Shown here: in pieces, positions 50,601-61,322 of the stretch
How positions within the stretch are numbered: the stretch's first letter is position 1
Layout of the letters: each line of letters starts with the position of its first letter
Assembly: GCA_023212725.1 (NCBI GenBank)
Contig: JALBYF010000003.1
Span: forward strand, 62,001 to 126,000
Reading direction: 5' to 3'
From: Tranzscheliella williamsii
Taxonomy: Eukaryota > Basidiomycota > Ustilaginomycetes > Ustilaginales > Ustilaginaceae
Length of the DNA stretch: 64,000 nucleotides
The notes under the pieces: model-generated
Database searches by the model: none
Told to the model about the DNA's origin: nothing
Seen by the model: the letters and a program-made list of their open reading frames with translations, nothing else
Made by a program: the position numbers and the translations under genes

Positions 50601-52189
50601 AGCGGATGGGTGTAGTCGCGTGGCGTCTCGTTGGTCACCGACTTGGCCGAGTCGAGCAGCACGTTGGGCGGTGCAAGGCACTTGGCGTAGATTATGAGCG
50701 CCATCGCATAGGCTTCTGCCACTTGGCCCCAGCTCTGCTTGGCGTACGGCCGCGGGACGCCGTCCTTGTCGCGCTCCTTCTCCTTCTCCTTTTCGTTTCC
50801 CGACCAGGGAAGGTCGAAGGAGGGCGCCTTCTCTAGTACCTGCCCGCCCATCCGAGAGACCAATACCCTTGCTACGGCAAAGCCTTCCAAGGCGCTGGCG
50901 AACCAGACGGCATCTTGTCCGCCCGCCAAGGCGCGCTCTTTGCCCAGTGCAGTAAGAGCGCCGGAATACGCCTCCAAGGCTGCCCACAGATTGCCCGAGA
51001 GAAGATGGAAGTCAGCTTTGACCTTGGAGAAGCGGCCGGTTCCCACTGGGCCTGTGCCGGACGAGCTGGCGACTCGTTTGGCCTTTTTGGCTGCGTTGGC
51101 GGCGATGATCTTGGACTTGGTGGACTCGGAGGAGGACGATACGGCGCCCGTGGAGGAGGGGGAGATGCCGAGAGCCGGCTGGGAACCGCCGCCGATGGCG
51201 CTAGAGGGGCGAGAGGAAGAGGCGGTGCTGCCGGTGCTGCCAAAAGCGGTAAAGAGGCTCGATGCTCTGCTTGCTGCGCTGCTGGCCGCGGCGCCCATGC
51301 CAGCGGCTAGCGAAGCGCCTGCGGCGGCTCCATTCGGCTTGCCGGATCGGTTGGGCGTGATACCGTCGAGGGTTTCTCGCGGCGTCTCTAACGGCGTCCC
51401 TTCAAGTCCCTCGACAATTTGCTCCAGACCGTCCAGCAAGGTGCCTACGAACTCGGCCAGCAGTGTTTTGAGGTAGAAACGCACGTCTTTGCCGTCCTTC
51501 CTGACGGCGGGAAAGATGACCAAACCTCCGTCCTTGCGGCCAGCAAAGCCGGACTCGACCGAGGTGATCGAGGTCGCGGAGTTGGACTGAGTCATGGCGC
51601 TTGTGCTGGCGGAGTCGGACTGACTTCTCACGCTTGTGCTCGCGGAGGTGGGGGGCGCATCGGCGGTGTGTGCGGGTGCATCTGGGTGTGGACGGAGGCT
51701 GGCGGCGAGGACGTGGCTGATGGAGCTGAGATCTACGGTTTCTGGGCGTTTTGCGGCCGAGTCGAAGCCGAAGACTCTGTGGGTGACAGCGCCGGGATGG
51801 AGTTCGCGGAGGGCGGCGGGGGAGTGATGGAGCTGGTCGGAGCTGGCTTGGTGGGAGTAGGTAGCCAGGCCAAGCACGCCGAGCACCTGCCTGTGCATGT
51901 TGAAGGGGGCGAGGAAAGCGTGGTCTGGATCGTAACTGGTGACGAACGACAGATGCACCTCGCCCGTCTGGAGGAGCGCCGGCGCAGTCGCTGCCACCGC
52001 TTGCCGCACCCGGCACGACACCGGCAAGTCGGCCAGACGGATCGCCTCGAACATCCGCACATATTCGCACCACCGCGCAAAGTCGGCTTCGCCCACTTGG
52101 CCCACCGGCGCAAGCAGAATGCGCATCTTGGCACCATCGACAAAACTCCGCCCACCGATCGGCGACGGTGTCGGGGAAAAGTGCGCCAT
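47633..52189 (-). CDS. TRS120: TRAPPII complex subunit Trs120 (TRAPPC9)
   Basis: 1,518 residues from ATG 52189 (MAHFSPTPSPIGG); no intron is needed. The N-terminus has the family's opening 'RILLAPVGQVGEADFARWCE' and 'YVRMFEAIRLADLP', then the region around 'AFLAPFNMHRQVLGVLGLAT' found in Trs120/NIBP. The middle carries alpha-helical solenoid segments ('GRFSKVKADFHLLSGNLWAA', 'YARFLLAVWASGGWNGECFD', 'EMLAEAPFGWREQQVALLTE') and the C-terminal half consists of beta-rich, Ig-like modules ('VELMATLQNPLRIELEVESI', 'VQTLQLVVHNASAVAVDYLR', 'ATFDTQVLFLATGTYAFVAV'). Trs120 converts TRAPP into the Rab11/Ypt31 exchange factor acting at the late Golgi. Length suits fungal members. A 963-codon antisense frame across this gene is a GC artefact. 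Confidence 0.92.
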   Translation of the reverse strand: MAHFSPTPSPIGGRSFVDGAKMRILLAPVGQVGEADFARWCEYVRMFEAIRLADLPVSCRVRQAVAATAPALLQTGEVHLSFVTSYDPDHAFLAPFNMHRQVLGVLGLATYSHQASSDQLHHSPAALRELHPGAVTHRVFGFDSAAKRPETVDLSSISHVLAASLRPHPDAPAHTADAPPTSASTSVRSQSDSASTSAMTQSNSATSITSVESGFAGRKDGGLVIFPAVRKDGKDVRFYLKTLLAEFVGTLLDGLEQIVEGLEGTPLETPRETLDGITPNRSGKPNGAAAGASLAAGMGAAASSAASRASSLFTAFGSTGSTASSSRPSSAIGGGSQPALGISPSSTGAVSSSSESTKSKIIAANAAKKAKRVASSSGTGPVGTGRFSKVKADFHLLSGNLWAALEAYSGALTALGKERALAGGQDAVWFASALEGFAVARVLVSRMGGQVLEKAPSFDLPWSGNEKEKEKERDKDGVPRPYAKQSWGQVAEAYAMALIIYAKCLAPPNVLLDSAKSVTNETPRDYTHPLIHAGACVQYARFLLAVWASGGWNGECFDQLIYGGIPPALAEDKPSSADYLKFTSVSGVARHQIGAAASSALTHSVAALKASDQVTLLSTLASLFGCIGFSRREAHLLRQLQGVIVALLGKAIRLQAKQPQTSSLPLQCAPAENELLGNLVAQITPEAVSRGPEAVLVFALQICETYGVHVEVEPLLGIPAWHILARASDGLRSAYASPLARGEEWSRSQPPGKQSTPRLSVVTPLEMLAEAPFGWREQQVALLTETLAVAELLDDQVGMAFFAVILLRDFHPLLSAEEQKDLAHAIQRTVQAARWAGAQDLKVKYWGPPEPLCSLELLPVPAENTPIEKNIKDLDTLAAPAPNTEEGVAGVSNPFFWNPAPRDTGSAFAGPQGGTTIVVQDERVELMATLQNPLRIELEVESIQLVTQGAAFEAQSERTVIPPLSFQTVRLTGVAKQVGTLSIRGVANTVAGCVEESVLLPIYDEENVKARRNAAADADDRRTRLKVVGLDARSSVMKQRLALRAEPAPSKRTAGAEPRYLECRVVPRQPVVDVFCPELELTGGVELFEGEVQTLQLVVHNASAVAVDYLRLGFEDDLSEATKRALAEGELLAPDVHELESELLHRPVLQAEGAGAVRVEAGATETLRVYVRGKLECTAARITLEYAHVDEGARARASFFARKVAVPFRVSVHRVLECSALEIRPLPAAEAVRLIAESHSAPGDVAGGSGAGEAEYCLLSMDVANVGVEDVGVRFTLNSGDAVPFEVRRAVRAGTSQRVVLPFACVDLATAALEQAIPSLSSRQFIVSRRALSADEERAARRAFWYRDALLQRWTGEWEVAATGRRGEVGVRDAVAAEPHLARLQRAAVRIEILFPPAPVAPESFVRARVRVHNHSARPANLVVRLVPVSPAATIDPPTATAPDIALSHTLLADGTTAAPLLPSPLPPATTATFDTQVLFLATGTYAFVAVVDEVASPHVPAHDRISLVSPIAHVHVT

Positions 52190-52619
52190 GGTAGCGCCGC
52201 TCTGCAACGCGACGCCTGTGCGCTAGGCTCTGTACAGCACGGCCTCTGCTAGCTCGAGGTAGCGGGTAACAAGGGAGAGACAATATGATGGAGAGGAACG
52301 AGGCTGACTCGATGATGTCTGGGACGTGCACGGCTTCCCAGACGAGGTGGGGTCCACAAGCTGTTAGATCAACTTTCTTTTCCCGTCAGATTTCAGATGT
52401 TAGAGCGCTTTATGCTTGCCACCTTCATCCATGCTGTCTCGCCGTGTCGATGTGAGTCCAATAGCGCCCACACTGGTAAGGTTCGTAGGAAACAGGCCCC
52501 GGCCAGGGTCTGCATCGATTCAGGCACAGTGAAGCTAAAGGCCATCGCATCAGAAGCTTGGGTTGCTTAGCTGTCTGTTTCGATTGGCCTGTAAGGGAAC
52601 AAGAATGCGTATTTACATG
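52190..52619. other. Intergenic region upstream of TRS120
   Basis: 430 bp between the TRS120 start and the stop of the PLC-X-like gene, both on the minus strand. It holds the TRS120 promoter and the upstream gene's 3' flank; nothing else was recognised. Confidence 0.35.
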
Positions 52620-53826
52620 TCACAGAAACAGCGCCGAGAGCAGCAATCCACCGAGCGCAATCAAGGTGCACCAGGACGTTGGGGTAGATAAAGCGGCGGC
52701 AGCCGAACTAGCGGCGCCGGATCCAGTGCTACCGTTTTCGGGCAGCGTAGTGACATTGTTCAGGACGTCTGCGGCGAGGAGCGGGCCCGCGGTGCTGGGC
52801 ACGTCATAGAAGCTGAAGAAACGCATTTGGAAAGAGGCAGGCAGGTGTTAGCGGGAGCAGCAGTGGGGCGGGGGTGTGGACGGAGGGGGAGGGGGCTGCT
52901 TACTTGACAAGGACAAAGGTGGGGCGGGTGCCGGCGTGCAGGGTGGTGCAGTTCTGGAAGGCGCTCAGGATGCCGTTTGTGCCTTGGGCGGCGTTGACAG
53001 AGTCGAGGGAATCTTTGTCGGGGTACTGGATGCTGGCGAGCTCGCTGTTGAGAAAGTGGTTGACGAGGCCGAGGCGGTCGCGCGGGCTGGAGCCGCGGTC
53101 GACGGAGCAGTTGAAGGGGAGGTGCGTCTGGTCGTATGCGTTCTCCCAGACGTTGCCGAACTCGTTGAGCAGGTAGGGGTATTTGCTGAAGCTGGTGCCG
53201 CGGTCCATAAAGATGACCAGCTTCTGGCCGGCCGCCTTGAGCGCGCCGTACGTGGGCCAATCGCTGCGCGACAAGTCCGGGTTGGAGGGCTGGTAGCTCG
53301 TCTGGTCGAGGTTGAACATCTCGAACGCCAGTGCCCAGTCGTCGATGTCGGCGGCCTCGGGATTGGTCAGCAGCAGCGTGACGATCTCGTCCGGGTGCGC
53401 CGCCATCCATGCCACCACCTCGCCTAGCCAGGTCTCCAGATAGCCGCCGTTCTGCAGATAGCAGCTCGTGTGGCACAGCGAGATGCCCGACGGATTCGCC
53501 TCGGACGCCGAGCCGTACGGATGCCCCTGCGCTTGCAGCAGCCGGATTCCTGCGTCCAGCTGCGTCGTCACGTTCTGGTACTGGTTGTGCACGATCTGCT
53601 CGCCAATCGCCATCGAGTCGTGCGTGCCCATCTTGACCACATCGGCATACGACACATTGTCGAAGCGCGAGCTGTCCACCACGGCACGCGCGTGCATGTG
53701 GCCCATTCCAGCTGCTACATAGCTAGACAGCCGGGTCCAGTCCACCGGCGCCGCCAGTGCCGAAATGGCACATAGCACCCATACAAATCCCACCGTAAGA
53801 AGCATCCTGACCGAGCTCGTCGTCAT
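52620..53826 (-). CDS. PLC-X-like phosphodiesterase, secreted and probably GPI-anchored
   Basis: Two exons, 53826-52904 and 52812-52620, giving 371 residues. The donor GTAAGC overlaps an in-frame TAA, so an unspliced reading would stop at 'FVLVK'; splicing to the acceptor ttcag gives 'FVLVNFYDVPSTAGPLLAAD', which restores the family's conserved FVLVxFY strand. A signal peptide covers residues 1-25. The PI-PLC X TIM-barrel follows, with both catalytic-site histidines: His69 in MGTHDSMA and His119 in 'GISLCHTSC', plus 'WLGEVVAWMAAHPDEIVTLL' and 'KLVIFMDRGT'. The C-terminus has small residues (NGSTGSGAASS) then a hydrophobic tail ending LLLSALFL, a GPI-attachment pattern. Fungal members are cell-surface proteins whose lipid substrates are mostly unknown. 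Confidence 0.88.
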
Positions 53827-54700
53827 GGTGAACAGCGCAGCTGCTGACCTTGCCGCAAAATGCGGGCCGGCTCCAGCTCACCAAAGCGGTCATGAAAAGT
53901 CGTTACGCGGTCGTTACGTGGTCGTTACGTGGTCGTTACGTGGTCGTTACGTGGCCGTTGCGGCACCTTGAAGGGTCATAAATGAGCCCGGTCGTATGTG
54001 GACGGGAGGGTGCAGCTCAAGCTGGCGAGCAGGGGCGGGGCGGGGGTGGTGGTGGTAGTATCGTTTGCAGCCGGCCAGTTCGCCGACGGTGGTTGAAGCA
54101 TGGCGGCGGTCCAGCCTGCACTGGGGCTCCGCTCCGGCCAAAGGCGCTGCTAGTCTGGGACGAGAACATCGTTTGAGCCCGGCGACATGCTCGGCCCCCT
54201 CCTGCGAGGGAAGCGTCTACGCCAAGCTGGCCAAGCGAGAGCGGACATGTCAAATAGGAGCTCGCTGCGTCCTTTAACGCCCCGCCATGCTAACGATCTA
54301 ACACTGACGCTTGTCGACCCCACTCAGGACTTCGACAGAGAAAGACAGCCGCCACAGTCGCTGAGTGTGAGGCAAGGGACGGGCTAAGTCGCAAGTCTCG
54401 CAGAGATGGAAGCGAGAGGGGGAGCGACAGTAACCATCACGCGATGCGAGTTGGCAGGACAGGCAAGTTGCGGCGGTGAATCTCAATGGAAGAACTCGCG
54501 TGCCACGCAGTGTGGTCTCAAGGGATCTGCATTCGATCGGCCGGGTTAATGTATTAAAGAACTCTGTCTGCTAAGACTGCCATAATGGGGTGACAAGGAA
54601 GAACCGGGTGCTGATACTAGCAGAGGAGATGGCGGAGCATGTGAGGGGCGAAGCGTGTCCATGTACCCATCCTTGCGACAGGAGCGACAATGCCAGCCGC
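53827..54700. promoter_or_regulatory. Upstream region of the PLC-X-like gene and 3' flank of NIT2
   Basis: 874 bp. The part next to 53826 is the phosphodiesterase promoter and holds an 11-bp tandem array. Beyond about 54200 there is no recognised content other than the NIT2 3' side, where a possible alternative last exon can be drawn (see NIT2). Confidence 0.45.
53899..53964 (-). repeat. 11-bp tandem array in the PLC-X-like promoter
   Basis: Unit gtcgttacgtg (minus strand CACGTAACGAC) repeated five times with one substitution in the first copy, plus a sixth decayed copy (gccgttgcggc). It lies 73-138 bp upstream of the phosphodiesterase ATG, on the upstream side. The CACGTAAC core resembles bHLH or bZIP half-site sequence, so it may be an array of regulator sites. 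The periodicity of 11 bp would put each copy on the same DNA face. Confidence 0.85.
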
Positions 54701-57700
54701 TTACTTGCGCTGCCGCTTCATGTCGATCTTTGTCGCGGCGGTGCTGGTGTCTCCCGGCGACGAGGCCGGCGGGCCTGGAGCCGGCGCAATAGGCACGTTG
54801 CCGGTGCGGATGCCGGCCACAGAGCCGTTGCTCAGCGGCCTCGCCTTACCTGCTGTCTGAGCAGTCGAGCCTTTGGAGCTTGAGCCGTTGTTCCCGGAGC
54901 CATTGGCCCCTACGCTGCCAGACGCAGCTCGATTCCGGCCATCGGCGCGATGTGCACCGCTTGCTCTGTTACGCTTCTTGATGACGTCGGTCTTGAGCGA
55001 CAGAGGTCGCACAACGCCGTGCAGTTTCAGAAAAAGCCCACAGGCATTGCAAAGCGGCTGCCCTTCCGGGTCGCGTCGCCAAAGCGGCGTCTTTGTCGTC
55101 AGACAGTTCGAACACACCGTGGGCGGGTCGGCAGTGGCCATCGAGCTAGCCGAGGGGAGGTCTTTCAAGTCCACACTGCCCCCCGTCGCGGGCCGGGAGC
55201 CTGCGCCTGCTGAAAACACTGCGGCGGTAGAGCCAGACGTGCCATCAGCCGACATTTTGGCCTTTGACGCCTCACTGAGCGCGGCCGCCTTCTGAATGGC
55301 TTGCATGTTGGGTGATGAGTTGGATCGCGATACGGACGTATAGGCATCCAAAGGCGAGTCGCGCCTGTGCGAAGCGCTGCCGGACAGAGGCGATGGATGA
55401 AAAGACAGATGCTGCATGCCCGGCGGAGTGGCTGCATTGGACGGACCACTGCTGGTGGGGCTATAGGTCCAGGATGAACCTTCATCACCCGAGCCAGCCA
55501 GGTTGCCTAACGAATTGACCATTGCGTCCATCCCCACTGGACCACCGGCAAAGACGTGGTTCGGATTGATATGGGTGAACGACGGTTGTTGACCACCCGC
55601 AGCTGCATCTGAATTGTAAAACATATTCATGATCGCCTCGAGATCCGACTGGCCTCGAACTGAGGCCGGTCCGGATCCGCCTGGATTGGTGCTGGGAGAT
55701 GCTCCCGATCCGCTTCCTAACGCCGTCTGAGGAGAACCACCGACGTAGTTCGTCGCCGGGCTCTGCAACGGTGTCGCCGCTTGCGAGGCAAGCGTCTCCA
55801 GCAAGCTGTCGAAATTGGTGGTACCGCCGCTTGTCGACTGCGCGCTGGAGACCGGTTGATGAGTCACGTCGCCGGATGGAGGGACAGTGAAATCAAACGA
55901 CGTGGATGGCATGGCGGACAGAAAAGAGTTTCCCTGCGGCGCAAAGGACGTCATGTTTTTGGAAAGACCCGAGGCAATGCGATGATCCTTGGTTGTCGGT
56001 ATCTGAATTGGCGGTCTTACGGGCGACAGGTCGTCTCGGAAAGGACGCTTTTTGTTGTTGAGAGCTTCGGCGGCAAGCTGATCACGACGCGGACCCCTCG
56101 ACATACTGCGCTCGCGAACCTTGTGGTCAAAGCTCGTCTTACGGACCAATCGCGGCAAAAAGCCATACTCTGGATGCTGGTTGGCCGCAGTACCGATAAA
56201 GTCGCCAATGCCGGGGATGCTGTCCAGAGTGGAGAAGGGAGCGCCATAACTGTTGGCTGCACCGATAGAGGCCATATCTAAGCTGGGTTTCTTTCCCTGC
56301 CCCTTAATCTCACCAGCAACCTGCCAATCATCGGGAACCATGCCGAAAAGGTCCGAGTGAGCAGCGTGCTTGAAAGCGGTCTGTATCTGCGCCTTGCGAA
56401 CGGCGCTTGGCGTTCTCAAGGAGCTGCCACCTTGTCCAAACATGTCATGGCTGAGCAAATTGTCAACCATGGGACCTTCCTTGAGCAAACTGGTAAAGTC
56501 GCCTGTCTCCAAGGCACTGAAATCGTCCTCCTCGTTGAATGCCGCTAGGTCTGCAAAGTTGAAAGCGTTGGCGCTGGGTGCAGATCGACTGTATAAACTC
56601 GGTGTTTCTCCGCCCTCATCATTGATGGTGTCCAGCCGTATCGGAGCACGCGAGCGGGATCGGCTAACACCGCGCCAGTCGACGTCCATTGCACTGACCG
56701 ATCGCGAGCGGGACCGGCTTTTGCTTTTCATTCGCCAATCCATGATATCGACGGCACCGGCCGGCGCTGTGCTTTCTGGGGTTCTTGGACTGCGTCCTCT
56801 GCGTCCACGTTCGCCCTCCTCTTGTTGTAATACTTCAGCAAAGCGAGTCTTGCCCTTACTCAAACGATCGGCCCCAGCTTCTGGCTTTTCTGATTTGATC
56901 GAGTGGATCGATGTCAAGCCTGCCAAAGCAGCCGAATCGGATGGGTTCGAAGCGCTGCTCCTCCGGGATGTCGGATTGGATTTGGCTGACTGGGTAGGCG
57001 ACTGTCGAGCACTAGAGTCATGGCTGTGGGTAGCACTGAACTGCGCCTCTAAAGCCAACCTAGCGTCAAGGGCTTCCTGCTCTTTCTTCTTGCGTAAGGT
57101 CATGGCCATCATCCTCCAAGTGATGTTCTCCATCCGTGCGCCGTTGGGTAGCTGCGAGCGTTGTTTGGCGTACATTTTCCACACTTGGGTAGCCAGAGGG
57201 TCTTTCTTTGACATTTCTTCTGGATCGAGATCATCGTCAACATCATCTTCGGCCCCAGCCGAGCCCCTGCGGCTCATGGTGAGATTGGCGGGCAAAACGG
57301 CAGTCAATTCGTCTGAAAGACCAGTGTTCTGTCGCGACCGGCGGCCTGATTGCTCTGAGTCCCTATTTGATTTGCGATGAGACGAACGCCGGCTCAAAGT
57401 TTCGCGCTCTGATGTCGAAGTCATCGTGGGTTGTGGCATGTTGGGAGCTGTGAAGAAGCCTGGGAAGTCGGAAGCAGCAGTGTCAGGAGACAGTAAGGCA
57501 TCTGATGCTCCGCGATAATCGCTAAAGTGCGATTGTCCGTTGGTGTCTACAGAGTTTTGCATCGAGTTTTGCATTTGCTGGCGAAAAGAGGCCTCGTGCT
57601 GCTGCTGCTGTTGGTGTTGGTGTTGTTGTTGTTGTTGCTGCTGTTGCTGTTGTTGCTGCTGTTGCTGTCGTTGCTGCTGATGCTGTTGCTGTTGCTGTAC

Positions 57701-59006
57701 CAGGTTGGCCATGAAGGCTGCCTGCTGTGACCCAGTCGGAGGTGTAGCGCTATACGAAGGAGGCTGTTGTTGACCAGCCCACAACCCCGGCGTTACTGTC
57801 GACTGGGATGTGGAGATACCGTGTGGCTGGTGATGGGCGCCGTACGGGGAGTTGTAGTCCTGAATATACGGAGAACTGGAATGTATCGAGCTTGGTAGTG
57901 GTGCGACAGGCTGAGTCGATTTGGCTGCTGCGGTCATGGCGATAGGATGTGAAGAATGGGATCCAAAAGAGCCAACGTAGTGGGCGGCACGCGACGGAGA
58001 TGAAGATCGAGAGGGCCCTGCACTGGGAGCGGCCGAGTGGGGGTTGGTGGCGTAGCCGCTGGGCCTTCGACTGTGAGTATGACTAGCCGGCATGGCGCTG
58101 AAGGACTGCATGGAAGGAGTAGTGAAGCTGCCATGATGGGACAGTGAGGAGCGAGACGGGCCGTCCTGGGCGAGGCCGTTCGAATAGCCGAAGGGCGAGC
58201 TGGCGCCGACGAAGGAGGGTGACGGCAGTGCAGAAGCTACTGGGGTGTGATTGACACCGACAGCTTCTGACCAGCCTCCGTGATGCGAGGTATGGACGGG
58301 CACGCCCTGGTGGGAAGAATCGCCTGATGTGGAGGAGTCCATCTGCTGGCGTGCTAGATGCTGCTGCATGGCCTGCGAGAGTAGGGACATTGGCGGCGCT
58401 TGTGGGTTGTGGGACATGGCTCTTATATGCGATGCGAGCAGACTGGCATCCAAGGGGGAAGGCAGGGTCTCCGCCAGAGGGGGCGTGGGAGGTACGCTGG
58501 TGCTCGACTGCAGATGCCTTGGCAATGCATGCAAATCAAACTGATCAGATACGCTTGAGACGAGCCGGTCTTGCTCGAGCGCTGCGAACGAAATAAAAGG
58601 GATGCGACGCAAAGAGAGAACCAAAATCTGGTCAGAATGTGTTTTGTGGACAGCAGATGCTCGACAGAAGGTGTCCTTGCAGGAGGTGTTCTGCAGAAGT
58701 TGTTCTACGGCTTCCACTCGTGTCCTGCCAATACTTACGAGACGATGCCGAGATGTCGTGCGATGAGAAAAGGGCGGAATAGGGGGAGAAGGCAGCTCGT
58801 TCGGCGTCGGTGAGGGATGCTTCTACTAGGAGATGCTCTTCGACCTCGCCAGGGCGTTGTAGGAGGATGTGGGAACCGAAGGCGTGGCTGTAAGATGTAG
58901 GTAGAGTCGGACTTGTGTGGCCTGACTCGGGAGGTGTTCCTGGAAGAGTAGACCGATGGGAGCGATGGGACCGATGGAACCGATCGTGTTTGAGACCGAC
59001 GAGCAT
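54701..59006 (-). CDS. NIT2: GATA-type nitrogen regulator, AreA/Nit2 family
   Basis: Proposed two exons, 59006-58739 and 58581-54701, giving 1,382 residues; donor GTAAGT, acceptor ttcgcag, frame kept. If exon 1 is not used the first ATG of the main frame is at 58417. Diagnostic parts are the AreA-specific PF08550 segment ('[18 protein letters not shown]', '[19 protein letters not shown]') and a single class IVa zinc finger near the C-terminus ('[18 protein letters not shown]', '[20 protein letters not shown]', C-x2-C-x17-C-x2-C) followed by basic '[12 protein letters not shown]'. A poly-Gln run is encoded at 57598-57697. The factor activates use of secondary nitrogen sources when preferred nitrogen is limiting. 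The protein ends about 80 residues after the finger; the stop TAA overlaps a GTAAGC donor-like site, so a short alternative last exon is conceivable. Confidence 0.9.
57598..57697 (-). repeat. CAG/CAA trinucleotide tract (poly-Gln) in NIT2
   Basis: Mixed CAG/CAA (read as CTG/TTG on the plus strand) run with His and Arg interruptions, encoding a Gln-rich stretch in the N-terminal half of NIT2. Mixed codons make it less prone to slippage than a pure tract. Confidence 0.92.
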
Positions 59007-61322
59007 GAAGATGGCCGTAGAGGTAAGAGCAAAGGCAAAGCAGCGGCGGACGGAGGAAAGGCGACGGACGTAAAAGAGAAAGGGGAAATGAGACAAGCTC
59101 GCGGTGGTCAGTGTCGGTTGGTTGGCCAAGGGGTGGGCGGAAGGGTAGAGGACCAGACGGCGTGAAGGTGCTGAAGAGGATGGCTGCGGCGGTGGTGGAA
59201 ACGACTAGGCGGCAATCTGCTGATGGGTCAAGAGCAGTTACACAGAGCGACGGAGCGAGGCACAGAGAATGGCGATGGGCTGGTGTACGTTCCAAGCGCG
59301 CGGATGCTGGGCCAATGCCGATGGCTTTGTAGAAGGGCCAGCGCTGCGCTGCGCCAGGGGCTGATGAGCACGATGATAGCTGGTCGATGTAAAGGCGCGA
59401 CGATGAAGGCGGCTGTCGCAGTGAGGTTGTGGAGATCGTGGTGGTCGCGGGAGATGGCTGGCGGCGGGAGGCAAATGGGGCACGGGAGAACTTACCTGAG
59501 GCAGGAGGGCGAAGACCCAAGCGGTTCGGTAAAACTGGCGGAGGCGTGTGAGGTTGTTGTTGGGAGGGGTTAGGTAGATGCAACGCTTTGAATTTGGCCG
59601 GCTAGAAGCAGCGTGCGTCTGGTAAGGAGAGGTGGTTGGTCTGCAGACAGATGAGAGAAGCGGCAGGTGATGAGTGGCGAGGTTGGGAGATGAGGATGGA
59701 GATGGGCGCACTCACACTCTCCCCCTCACTGCCAACTCGACTGGGTCTGACTAAAATCGAAATTGGCTTTGACTGTGACTTGAGTTGGCTTGACTGTAAT
59801 TCGAGTTGGCTTTGACAGCCATTTATGATTCACATTCACAATTCTTTTGGCAGATGAAAGCTGAAAGCGGGCGCGCATTGATAGAAATTCGCCTTATGGG
59901 TGGTAGAAATTCCCTTTATGGATGGACCCAATCGATGAGTGTCGAGTGCAGGGCCGAAAGTGGATGCGGTCGCGCGGCCATTAAAGTAGAATTAAGACCG
60001 CTTGCCTCAGCGCACACTGCATACCCCGTTGCATTCATTCCCATCCTAGCCGGCTGAACCACGGTCATGTCACTGTCACTGTCACTCGTACGGTTGGCGC
60101 GCCACGCTTGCCATTCATCATTGTAGCGACCCTACACACAAGCTATCTGGGTCGCGCCCTTGCTTGCCTTTTGCAGCATGACAGATGCCGCTCGCTACAC
60201 ACGCTCGCTTCTCGGTGCACGGCTCGCATGACGACACAGGATGGCCCTCCTTCGTTTCTTCTCATGCGCTCTGTCGGACGAACTTGAGCTGTAGTCGCGG
60301 CTGTAGGGAATTCAGCTTATGCAAATCGGCCAGATGGTTGCAAGTCGGGCCAGACGGTAAAGCGTCTCGCTGAAATTGCGAATCCTGAAACCTCCGCTCC
60401 GATTTTCATGTGGGCAACGGACGGGTGTGAGTGCGAGTCGTGCGGATGGGCAGCCACGAGAAGGCGTCGTCCTAAGCGTCGACTGTAAGGGGGCCAGACA
60501 CGCGGTAGTGAACCGGCGAATTTGTCACGAACGGCCCGGCAGGAGGAACCCGTCACGTCACCGTTGCGCTGAGACCACGAGCAGCTGGACGGGGGATGTT
60601 GCAGCAACGCTCCAAACGAGGTCGGGGTCTCGGGTGCCTTGCATTGATGGTGGCTGGTCGTTAGCTGTAGCGCCTAGTGTGCACTGACGTGTTCCTTGTG
60701 GCCGCGCTGTGTCCGCGATCCGCCGCCGTGCCTTCCACCGCCAGCGCTGGGTACGGGTAGACCAAGCACGCACGCACCGCTCCATGGCCAATCCACCGAG
60801 TTCTATGTGGTCTCTACAAAGCGCGCCGTCCGTGTCGGCAGAGCAGTGGGGGTCTGGCTGTGAAATGGTGATTCGGTGGCGCTGGGTGGTTTACAGCGTG
60901 GGCGGAGGGAGACACGCGCCGCTGATTGGCCCGATAGCGCGAGATAAGCCACGCGGGCCCGTCACGGAGAATTCAGCGCAGCGCTTACGTCGACGCACAA
61001 ACACACTCCATAGCCCGTCCCGTCTTTTCGCCGTTCCTGCCCGCACCCTGCCTTGCGTGCCTGCCCGCCCATCCTCTCACCAGCCCAACACCGCGCGGTG
61101 GCTGAGCACATCTTTCGCACATCAGGCGGTGGATGGCAAACAGAGACAAAATCATCATCGGCTTCAACTCTATGACATTGCGGTACGATACGTAAGCGGG
61201 AAATACCAGAGATACATGCTGCAGCTGCAGGAACAGGGACCAAATGGATGTCGGCCGAGATGCTGGGAGACGCGCTCGGCCGTTTTGTGCGGTGGGTTCG
61301 ATCGGGAAAGGGCATACGGTGA
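59007..61322. promoter_or_regulatory. Long upstream region of NIT2 and 3' flank of EF3
   Basis: 2.3 kb, the longest gene-free stretch at this end. Next to NIT2 it is CT/GA-rich leader-like sequence, then a three-copy repeat at 59757-59820. Several GATA/GATAA cores occur (for example gataagcc near 60944), of interest for a GATA factor gene but not statistically tested. A 217-codon frame at 60709 (+) has no recognisable domain and overlaps the EF3 3' end. No RNA gene was recognised. Confidence 0.45.
59757..59820. repeat. Imperfect tandem repeat, about 21 bp, three copies
   Basis: Units share the core tYgaRttggctttgactg (tcgaaattggctttgactgt, ttgagttggcttgactgtaa, tcgagttggctttgacagcc). It lies about 750 bp upstream of the NIT2 start. 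Confidence 0.8.

Noticed and set aside
47945..50836. 963-codon plus-strand frame opposite TRS120
   Set aside because: Antisense of a clear GC-rich gene; Arg/His/Ala-rich translation without domains, caused by third-position GC bias.
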